DNA from: Symbiodinium natans | Lineage: Eukaryota > Sar > Dinophyceae > Suessiales > Symbiodiniaceae | Direction: 5' to 3' | NCBI GenBank assembly: GCA_905221605.1 | Contig: CAJNDS010000001.1 | Span: forward strand, 2,340,525-2,404,524 | DNA: 64,000 nucleotides | Shown: positions 32,761 through 42,058 of the stretch, in pieces | Layout: the number at the start of each line of letters is the position of its first letter | Position numbering within the stretch: the stretch's first letter is position 1 | Made by a program: the position numbers and the translations under genes | The notes under the pieces: generated by a model | Database searches by the model: none | What the model saw: the letters and a program-made list of their open reading frames with translations, nothing else | Told to the model about the DNA's origin: nothing

Positions 32761-33590
32761 TCGCGTGTTTTAGCGTGTTTTACACACAAAAAAGCATAAC
32801 TTACTACTTTTTTTGCTGCCCAGATTCCTTCTCATTTAACGGGATTCCTATGAATTATAACAGGTTCTTTTTAATTTGTTAAGGGTAGGGTTCCTATTCA
32901 TTTTAATAGGTTCCCTATTAACTTTTCTCGGCTCCGAAAAATATTGGCAGGATTCCTACGAATTCAATAGAGGATTCCTATTTATTTCATAGGATTCCAA
33001 CAAAGTTTCATAGGGTCCATGATTTTTATAATGAAGCTCCTACTACTGCAATAAGATTCCTATCAGTTTTAGGGTTCTTATTCATATTAATGGGATTCGT
33101 AAGGCTCATATTCATTTAGTAGGCTTCCTATTAATTCTTGTTAAAGGAATCTTATTCTTTCATAGGAGTCCTATTACTTCCTATTAATCTTAGTAAGAAA
33201 GCTTCTCAGTCTAGTAGGAGTCCTATGAATTACCAAGCGTTCTTTTTGATTTGTTAAGGGTTCCTTTTCATTCTAATCGGCTTCCTATTAGCTTTTATCC
33301 GAACAAAATTTGATAGGACTCGTATGATTTCAATGAAAAGTTCCTACTTATTATCATAGGATTCCAATAAAGTTTCATAGGGTTCCTAAATTTTTTTTCA
33401 TAGGGCTCCTACTCATGCAACAAGATTCCTATCAATTTCAGGGCGCTTGCTCATGTTAATGGGATTCGTATTCATGTTTAATAGGGATCTCCTTCATTTG
33501 AAAGGGATTCCTATTGGTTTAGGCTCACATTGCTTTTAGTAGGATTCCTATGAGTTAAGGGTTCACACTTTTTATAGGAGTCCCATTGGT
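32761..33590. repeat. Field of short TAGGATTCCTAT repeats
   Basis: AT-rich region with many diverged copies (roughly 20-30) of a near-palindromic TAGGATTCCTAT/TAGGGTTCCTATT motif at 20-45 bp intervals, in both orientations. Base composition differs sharply from both flanks. No coding signal. Confidence 0.8.
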
Positions 33591-34930
33591 ACACCTGGAA
33601 GGCCTGAAGTGCTGTACTGTCCCAATCTTTTGGGACAGTGAAGCAAAAACACCGTACTGTCCCAAAAAACTCAAAAAAACCAATCTTTTCAGGGTCTCCA
33701 GCTCAAAGATTGGGACAGTAATTACAGCGTTTTTGCATGACTGGACCCAAAAAGATTGGGACAGCACAGCGTTTTCTGCACCTGGAGGGCCTGAAGTGCT
33801 GTACTGTACTAATCTTTTTGGGACAGTGAAGCAAAAACACCGTACTGTCCCAAAAAACTCAAAAAAAAAAAACAATCTTTTCAGGGTCTCCAGCTCAAAG
33901 ATTGGGACAGTACAGTGTTTTTGCATGCCTGGACCCAAAAACATTGGGACAGCACAGCGTTTTCTGCACCTAGAAGGCCTGAAGTGCTGTACTGTCCCAC
34001 TCTTTTTGGGACAGTGAAGCAAAAACACCGTACTATCCCAAAAAACTCAAAAAAAAACAATCTTTTCAGGGTCTCCAGCTCAAAGATTGGGACAGTACAG
34101 CGTTTTTGCATGACTGGACCCAAAAAAATTGGGACAGTACAGCGTTTTCTGCACCTAGAAGGCCTGAAGTGCTGTACTGTCCCAATTTTTTTGGGACAGT
34201 GAAGCAAAAACACCGTGCTGTCCCAAAAAACTCAAAAAACCAATCTTTTCAGGGTCTCCAGCTCAAAAATTGGGACAGTACCGCGTTTTTGCATGACTGG
34301 ACCCAAAAAGATTGGGACAGTACAGCGTTTTCTGCACCTGGAGGGCCTGAAGTGCTGTACTGTCCCAATCTTTTTGAGACAGAGAGGCAAAAACACCGTA
34401 CTGTCCCCAATCTTTGGCCTGGAGACCCTGAGAAGATCGGTTTTTTTGAGTTTTTTGGGACAGCACAGCGGCTTTGCATGCCTGGACCCAAAAACATTGG
34501 GACAGTACAGTGTTTTCGACACCTGGAGGGGCTGAAGTGCTGTACTGTCCCAATCTTTCAGGCTCAGAAAAGCAAAAACCCTGTACTGTCCCAATCTTTG
34601 AGCTGGAGACTCTCAAAATATTGTGCTTTTTTGGTTTTTTTGGGACAGTACAGCGTTTTTGCTTCTCTGAGCCTAAAAGATTGGGACAATACAGCGTTTT
34701 TGCATGCCTGGACCCAAAAACATTGGGACAGTACAGAGTTTTCTGCACCTGGAGAGCTTGAAGTGCTGTACTGTACCAAACTTTTGGGACACAGACGCAA
34801 AAACACTGTACTGTCCCAATCTTTGAGCTGGAGACCCTGAAAAGATTGGTTTTTTTTGGTTTTTTTGGGACAGTACTTTTTTACTGGTCTGAGACTACAA
34901 GATTGGGACAGTACAGCGTTTTTGCAGTTT
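33591..34930. repeat. ~186-bp satellite with ACTGTCCCAA palindromes, about 7 copies
   Basis: The landmark CCTGAAGTGCTGTACTGT recurs at 33603, 33790, 33978, 34163, 34346, about 34530 and 34757 (periods 187, 188, 185, 183, 184, 227). Each unit has several copies of ACTGTCCCAA and of its complement TTGGGACAGT, often close enough to form hairpins. All frames stay partly open because unit lengths vary little, but no frame looks conserved as protein. Confidence 0.9.
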
Positions 34931-35470
34931 CTATTTGGCCTGGGAGGCCCTTAAACCCTAAACCCCTAAACCCTCCGGTGTAGCCAGGGCACCTGAGGCA
35001 GGCAAAACTATAGGAAAAGTGTGGGCCTATGGAGGGCGGGGGGTACCATATATGTATATATATATATATATATATATAGAAAATACCCATTTATTTGTGT
35101 GTAAATTTATTTCTTCATTCTTTTATTCTTATCTTGACATTTATATGTATATGTATTTTATTTCCATATTTATATATGTGTGTGAGAGAGAGTGTGTGTT
35201 TTAATGGTTCCGTGCGCCGTGTCAACAGTCCCCCGCCCCCGCCCCCGTAAACCCTAAGCCCTAAACCCTCACCCCTAAACCCCTAAACCCCTAAACCCCT
35301 ACCCCTAAACCCCTAAACCCCTAAACCCTAAAACCCCTTGAACCCCTTGAAACCCTCAAACCCTAAACCCGAAACCCTAAACCAGCCAACCACAGGGGGC
35401 CGGGGGGTACCATACCATGTGCACGGGGGAGGGGGGTCGGAAGGGGACTGGGCGACACTGCACCAGAATG
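34931..35470. repeat. Telomere-like variants and (TA)n
   Basis: CCCTAAA/CCCCTAAA at 34950-34978 and 35248-35385 (an 8-nt CCCCTAAA variant at 35270-35330), (TA)n at 35045-35080 and a (GA)n/(GT)n patch at 35180-35198. Confidence 0.9.
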
Positions 35471-36129
35471 TATGTTTTTTTTGTCTGTCTCACTCTATCT
35501 CTCTCCCTCTCTGACCCTCTGTCAAAGACTCTCCAATTTTCAAGAACCCCGTTTACCCCAAAAAACCACTAAGCCACTGCCGGCCTCAACTGCACGGGTA
35601 GCTCGGAGGCTCTTAGTCTGCGCTGTGGGGGCGACGAAGGCATGGCTGCAAAAAGCAGCGGCTCCTGCGGCGTGGGCTTGGAGTTTGGGGGCTTGAGCCC
35701 TGAACCCTAAACCCTAAACCCTGAACCCTAAACCCCAAACCCTTAACCCTAAACCCTCCTAAAGCCCAAAGCCTAAACTCTAACACCTAAATGGGATTCT
35801 TGGGGCTTCTGGGACTTGGGGTTTTCGGGTTTCGTGGTTTTCTGGGTGTGAGGGATTCAGGGCAGCTTTGTGGGTTTCGGGGGGGGCCAAGGTTCAGGTT
35901 CGGAGGCCTTCTTGAAAGCCTGAAGATCCCAAAGCCTAAAAATATCACCACACGAAACCCTCATCTGCAAAGCTCCAGGATGCATGTGATAGGGTTTCAG
36001 GTTTAGGGTTGAGGGTTTAGGGTTGTGAGTTTTGGGGATGGACGTTACAGTGCTTAAGGGCTCCCGGGATCATCTTCTTTAAAGGGTTCAGCCCTTGGGG
36101 GGGCGTTTTAAGGTCTTCGAGGCACCCCC
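35471..36129. other. Spacer with telomere-like fragments
   Basis: CCCTAAA/CCCTGAA at 35700-35765 and TTTAGGG at 36000-36030. A + strand stretch STARVARRLLVCAVGATKAW at about 35590-35650 is Ala/Arg-rich like a transit peptide, but has no supported ends. Confidence 0.45.
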
Positions 36130-36204
36130 GGCATGAAGAAGAGTCCTGCGGCGCCAAGGGCCAGGGACAGGGTGCGGCCGGTGGAAGACATCTTGGCCTT
36201 GACT
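36130..36204 (-). CDS. Candidate signal/transit-peptide exon
   Basis: The minus strand reads MSSTGRTLSLALGAAGLFFM then PG, ending at a GT donor (CCGGGG|GTGCC) in phase 0. The hydrophobic core and short polar N-terminus fit a signal peptide. Phase 0 is compatible with the LHC exon VAVRAFESELG at 27754, but 8.4 kb of repeats separates them, so the link is only a hypothesis. Confidence 0.4.
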
Positions 36205-36377
36205 TGAAGGCGCGGGGAACTTAGTATAAGGGGTTAAGGGCTTAAGGTTGAAGGTTTAGGGTTTAGGGTTTAGGGTTTAGGGTTTAGGGTTTAGGGTTTA
36301 GGGTTTAGGATTTAGGGTTTAGGGTTTAGGGTTTAGGGTTTAGGGTTTAGGGTTTAGGCCTCGACTTGAAGGCTCGG
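36195..36377. repeat. Telomeric array between 21-bp direct repeats
   Basis: GGCCTTGACTTGAAGGCGCG at 36195 and GGCCTCGACTTGAAGGCTCG at 36357 (19 of 21 bp identical including the next G) bracket an array of about 16 TTTAGGG units (36236-36356). It lies directly 5' of the candidate signal-peptide exon on the minus strand. Confidence 0.85.
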
Positions 36378-36404
36378 AGGTTGGCAACAGGGTCTAGGGT
36401 TTTA

Positions 36405-36650
36405 GGGTTTAAGGATTGAAGGGCTGAAGGGGCGGCAGGGTTTCGTGTTTTAGGGTTTTAGGCTTTAAGGGTTTAAGGGGATAAGGGTGTAAGGGTTTAA
36501 GGGTTTAAGGGTTAAAGGGTTTAAGGGTTTAAGGGTTTTAGGGTTTAAGGGTTTAAGGGTTTAAGGGTTTAAGGGTTTAAGGGTTTAAGGGTTTAAGGGT
36601 TTAAGGGTTTAAGGGTTTAAGGGTTTAAGGGTTTAAGGGTTTAAGGGGCA
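36405..36650. repeat. 8-nt variant telomere-like array (TTTAAGGG)n
   Basis: About 20 near-perfect GGGTTTAA units from about 36480 to 36645, after irregular TTTTAGGG. The uniform variant differs from the 7-nt telomeric unit elsewhere. Confidence 0.92.
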
Positions 36651-38528
36651 ACAGGCTTTAGGGTTGAAGGCTTGGAGAACTTAAGCTTGGGCACAGGCTT
36701 GCATGTTCCCCAAAGTCAGGGCATCCTTGTTCTAACCTACTTGCTAAGTTGCCTGATCCTTTGAGTGGGCTTGGGTTTTTACGCTTAACGTACAGACCGC
36801 AGGCTAAACCCCCAAGCAGCGCATTTAGAGTTTAAAGTCTGAGGCTTAGGCCTTGTGTTTCTGGGTTGACACTCAGGGCTCTGGGACTCGAATGCCACCC
36901 CAAACTTTTTCCCCAACATGCCGTCTCATGACTGGGAGGGGGGGTACCCTAAACCCTAAGCCCTGAATCCCTGAACCCCTCTGAATCCCCGAGCCTGAGC
37001 CCTGAACCGGTTTCGGGGTGTTTAGAAGTTTTGGGCTGTAGAGTGCTCAATGTTGGGGCCACACTCTGTCAAGGGAGCCGTACTCGCACCCTTAACATAT
37101 TCCCAATCTGGCCCTCATATCGCTGAAAACGGGTCCCCAAACCCAACGATTCAAGGTAGAGCCCCATGGCTCTAAGCCCCAGATAACTGGACCCTACGCC
37201 CCAAAATTGCTGGCTCAGCCCTCGACCCACCAACAACTCAAACCCGAACCCTGAGCAAACCTCCTGAACCTGTCCTTGAACCCTAAACCCCAATCCCTCA
37301 ACTCCACACCCCCGCGCCACCCAAGCCCCCACCGTACTCCCCTGGGGCTCCAGAGCTTCAGTGTTTTAGGGGCAGAGGTTTTAAGAGCAGCTGAGGCTTC
37401 AGGGCTTCAGGGTTCTAGGTTGCAGGCCTTCCGGGTTCAGGGTGTAGCGTCCGAGTCGCCGGCAGTCGAGGGAAGGGAAAAAAATTAAAATCCGGAAGGC
37501 GAGCACGAGGCGCGTTTCCCTGGCGCAGTTGCTGGGGTAGGTCGCCGGGGTGTGGGATCTGAAGCGCCCGGAAGGGTGTAGAGTTTGGGGTTTTGCCGTA
37601 GGGCTGGGTTGGGGGCTCATCTTGGGGGAGTGTGCCTTGGTGTTGAAAGGGCACGGACGGCTTTCGAACCGGACACTTGCCCCCAACGAGCATGGAACCC
37701 TGCGCAGCTGCTTGCTTCACTAAGCAAATGCCTGCTTGCCCTGTGTCGACTGTCGACCACTACCGACCAGCCAGGATCAATGGCCTCCTTTCCCGCAAGG
37801 CTCTGAATCTTCAAGCGCCAACCCCATGACCCCCTGACCCCCTAAACCCTTGAACCCCTGTGCCCTTACACCACGAACCAAACCCTGAAGTCAACACAGC
37901 ACCAAAGCCTTGACTCTATCCGTCAAATGCGTGGAACTTCATGCTGGGGCTTGAGAGTTTAGGGGACGATTTTGAAGACTTAACGTGTCGGGCTGTGCAG
38001 GGACTTTGTTTTTGGGGCTCAAAGTTTCGGAGTTTGAAAGGTTCAGGGGTTGACCAGGCACTGCCTGAAGGCAACGAGCAGGTAGCTTGTAGAATGGGAA
38101 TGGTGTCAACCAGCAACGATGGATACCGCAGCGGCCCCCAAGGCCCTAAAACCCTAGATTCCTAGATCCTGGAACCAAAACCATCAACACTGGCAACTGA
38201 GATCCCGGCCCAAGTGCTTTGCACTTGCACTGCTTCCGGGCTCGAGCACACCAAGCAGCAGAGACGAGGGGTGAGGTGTGCGTGTATGGGGTTGAGGGCT
38301 TAGGAGATTTCGAGGGGTTAGGCCTCGGGAAAGGGCGGGCGCGTTCAACTAGCTTTTCGAAACAGATCAGATAAACAGAATACAAAACGAGGAGTATCAG
38401 ACAAGAGAACCCTCTACATCGTAAATCTTGAAACCCAAGCTAAAGTGTCTCAGGACCGGATGGCCCAATGCTGTCAAAACTCACCCTACGCAAGCCCGCC
38501 AAGCGAAGATAGACCTCCCCCAACTGTA
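36651..38528. other. Spacer with scattered telomere-like fragments
   Basis: Degenerate CCCTAAA/CCCTGAA fragments near 36948-37010, 37275-37300 and 37838-37860. Several open frames exist between 37050 and 37800 but none is recognisable. Confidence 0.45.
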
Positions 38529-38634
38529 CTTGAAAGCTCGCATAACTTCGTAAGTAGGGTTAGTAAGGTGGTTATGGGGAATCGGGTTTCTGGGGGATAC
38601 CAAGTAGACTTACTAAGTCAAAAGAGCTTCTAAG
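38529..38634. mobile_element. MITE-like element, family B copy 2
   Basis: Left end CTTGAAAGCTCGCATAACTT, right end AAGAGCTTCTAAG; the interior GTTAGTAAGGTGGTTATGGG is shared with the copy at 61175. Confidence 0.65.
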
Positions 38635-38639
38635 GAACC

Positions 38640-39470
38640 TCTGGGTTGGGTTCGGGTTTCCGGCTTAGGGTTTGCGGTTTTTTTGCTTCTAGGCCTTCAG
38701 GTTTAGGGTTTAGGAAAGCGGCGATAAAATCACTATGCTGCGGCGGCTCGCGGTCAAGGTATCTTTTAAACAGCGGGGACCATTCTTTGAACATCATCCG
38801 GTGTAGTTCTCCATGCTTAATAGCAAACTCATGTTTGTTGGCCTCGCACTGAAAACACGGGGCAATAAAAGGAGCAGCGTCCCGAGAAGCATATGTAAGT
38901 TTGCGACTGCCAGTTGTCCAAGCCTCTATGAGTCGCGACTTGTGCTGATCAACCCAGCTTGCTGACAATAGACACTGTGCTTGGCAAACGCGTCACGCAC
39001 GGCAGTTGCCTGCTGAAGAGTGGGAAACAAGGGGGGTCATCAGGGAACAGACGCGCCCAAGTTTGCTGTATCTTCGTGCACAAGTCAATGAATTGTTCGT
39101 AAGCAGGGGTGCCAGCAGCGGGGTGCGAGCAAAGTTTAGTGCTAAAGTTGGGAGAGCCTTCGAAATCGCTAAAACATAGGTGCAACTCGCAAGTCAGCGG
39201 CGCCGCATTCCTGAGACTTCGGGTGACTGACCGCGCCCAAAATGCTTCCGGGTAACAGGATGATTCTGTAACTTACATAAGGAAACGCAGAATCGTTGCG
39301 CTTGTCTGGTCCAGATGCTGAACACAGCGTTGACATCTCCAATACGTGTGGCAGCATGAGTGGCGTCACAAATCTCTTTTGGCCAGTGCTCTTGGTCAAG
39401 AGAGATTGACTGTTCCGGAGTCGCAGGTGTGATGGCATTGACAATAGATAAGCTTATTATCAACAAGCTC
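38640..39470 (-). pseudogene. Probable LINE-related fragment
   Basis: Minus-strand pieces in different frames read ICDATHAATRIGDVNAVFSI plus HFGRGQSPEV (about 39420-39210), AYEQFIDLCTKIQQTWARLF (about 39110-39050) and WVDQHKSRLIEAWTTGSRK (about 38950). Order and style resemble the linker between endonuclease and reverse transcriptase in dinoflagellate LINEs, but no catalytic motif is present. Confidence 0.4.
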
Positions 39471-39499
39471 AGGGAATTCTACACTCAACTCAAGGGGTT

Positions 39500-40260
39500 T
39501 TATATGCGTAGTATAAAACGAAAACCATTGAAAACTCCAGAGGAAATCACTCTACTCTAGGCATAACTCCAGAGATTCCTCCACAGCGTATCAAAATAGA
39601 TTTTCCTTCATCAAGTGCATGTACAACATCGAAACATATGACGTTCATCACAGAATATCTTGTGAAAGACTTCAGATGACCCAATTCACAAGAATTCCCC
39701 GCGACAGTCTTGTTTCTTGTTCACGCTAAACTCGAAAGGGGGTCGCTTTCGTGTTGCCACCACTCCTGCCTCGGGTGGCAGGAATGAAACCTCTCAACCA
39801 TCTGAGCAACAGGCGCACCGCTCAACCCCCTTGGGATGGGTGGGTGGGAACAAAAGTTTTGAACGGTTCTGTGCTTGAACCTAAGCGACAGCAAGTTAAA
39901 CAAATCATCATGCCCAAGAGCAAATCAGCGTTAAAAGACAGAGCATGTTTAGTTGATGGTAGAATAGTAGAAAATATTATCCGCAAGCGGACATATCTTC
40001 TACGCTCAAGTAACATGCGCAGTACAAAAGGAAAACCATTGAAAACTCTAGGCACCAGAGATTCCTCCACAGCGTATCAAAATAGACCTTCATCAAGTGA
40101 ATGTACAACATCAAAACATATGACGTTCGTCACAGAACGTCTTCTCAAAGATTTCAAAAGACAAATTCACAAGAATCCGCGACAGTCTCCTTTCGAAAGG
40201 GGTTTGTACGCAAGTGATCGCTTTTGTTTCGTGTTGCACTAGTCCTGTCTCGAGCAACAG
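39500..40260. repeat. Direct duplication (~220 bp) about 510 bp apart
   Basis: AAACCATTGAAAACTC, GATTCCTCCACAGCGTATCA and CATATGACGTTC occur in the same order at about 39525-39720 and 40035-40200. Between the copies (minus strand, 39825-39745) lies GCGCCTGTTGCTCAGATGGT, which resembles the 5' half of a tRNA. A SINE-like origin is possible. No intact tRNA is seen. Confidence 0.7.
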
Positions 40261-42050
40261 GCGCACACTCAACTCCCTTTTTTCGCTTGCTTGGATGCCT
40301 ACAGGGCATGGATTCCACGCCGTGGGTTCAACAAGAAGCGCCGCAAATCTTCAAGACCTGTCTCCTGTCCCATTTAATGTGCGAAGGGACTCTACCGCGA
40401 ACCGACAGCAAAAAAATCAGATCACGAGGCACCCGACTTGACCCTCTGACCAGCTGCATGCTGGGAGGCCCTTCTGCATGCCAGTTGGCAATGTTTCAGT
40501 GAGCCGGTCGCTGTGCAATGCAGATTCAACCAAACCAGGCGAACCGCACTTGTGGTCAGGGAGGCGAAAACAACCAAGCCTCACAACCCAAGCAGCTATT
40601 TTCACTCTTGAGCGAAAGACGTTTGAAGAAGCTCGTGCCTTGAACCTGTGCCACACGTTGCCGCTAGCTTGGCTGGCTTCCTTCTCAAGCGCTGATTTGG
40701 AAAAAAACCAAAAGCAAAGAGACAGGAGGAAGCAAAGATACACTGGAGGTGGAAGCAGAAGATGAAGACAGAATCAATGTTTTGACAGGCGCTCTTTTCA
40801 ACTTCAAACTGCCTTCAAAAAACAACGATTGGCACGGTCGCAAGCAGTTGGATTTAAGCAACATCCACAAGCACTCTCTACCATTTTGAAATGCAAGTTG
40901 TCCGTTTGTTTTCAAGTCTGAAGAACAAAATTTTTCTCTTCCGGTGAATTGTTTGCCGAAAGGCAACTGTAGTTTGAGTGGAAGTGGTCTGCTGAGATTT
41001 GTGCAGGGCTAGAAATTATTTGAAGCGACTTGGCTTTAAACCTTTCCCTGGTTTTATTACCTTGAATGCGTGGGGTTTCTGAGGCTTTGCATTTGATGTG
41101 GATGGTTACACCGCAGGCTCTAGCTGCTGTCACTGGCACGATTCGCAAGAGGCGCCCGCTTCAAATATCAAAAAACGCTTTAAGACACAGCCTGTTAATT
41201 TTTTGTTTTTTCTAAAACACCCTCATACGCATCCACGTGCTGCGAGGGCCATCCTGCCACTGTGCTGCACTTCCGTGCAAAAGCCGTGCATTGCACTGCA
41301 ATGCTTGAGGGCGGTGCTCCATCGCGTTGCATAGAGGGATGCAAGTGTTCGAAAGCATTCACCTGGCCACTCTGCAAGAAGTGGATCTGCGTGTGCCGTT
41401 TCAGTTCTCTTCCATTGACAGTTGAAGGCATAGAAAAAGCACCACAGCGACCAAAACAAACAGGAAAGGCACCACGAATCAAAAGCACAGAAAGGCACAG
41501 CGACCAAAAAATGAAGGCACAGCATGCAGGCTGCCAAGAAGGCATCTTGGCCGGTCCTTGCAAATTGCACCAAAAACTGGTTTCTGGGAGAGTGGGTTCT
41601 GCTTGGCCCTTTTGCTGCCCGCGCAGCGGCCAATCTTTTTTTTGATGGTGCAGAGACCTGCTCAGAGGCGGACTTCTCAGCAGTCTGCAGCTGGGATGCT
41701 GCAGGGACTGCACGGCACGTCGGCGACGTTCTAATACCGGCACCAATGACTTAGCTGCCCGTCACCAATAGCAATGCTGCGCCACGTCTGGTATATTCAG
41801 CTGTGCTGTGGTTTCGCGCGAGTTGCGTTGGCCTCTTGTGGCCTCTTCAAGGCCTCTTCTTGCGGGAGACCATGCGCTCAGGTTTCCGACTGCAACGGCC
41901 CGGTGGGCTCCGCTGTAGTTACCCTAGAATTCTTTGCGTTCGATGCCGTTGCCCCTGTAGTTTGGCGCAAACAAATCCAGCTCATGGCCTCTTCAGGCCT
42001 CTTCTACGAGAGCCACTGAGGTTGCGGACCGCAACGGCGCGCGCGGTGGA
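40261..42050. other. Unannotated region with a dispersed repeat at 40925-41060
   Basis: Many short open frames, none recognised. The stretch 40925-41060 (GCAACTGTAGTTTGAGTGGA and neighbours) is repeated at about 47965-48125. Confidence 0.5.
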
Positions 42051-42058
42051 ATGGAGCC

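Noticed and set aside
33586-34840. Overlapping 80-240-codon frames in the 186-bp satellite
   Set aside because: All six frames are partly open owing to the repeat; no frame is favoured by substitution pattern.
39745-39825. tRNA gene on the minus strand
   Set aside because: Only the 5' half resembles a tRNA; no matching acceptor stem, anticodon arm or B box could be paired.
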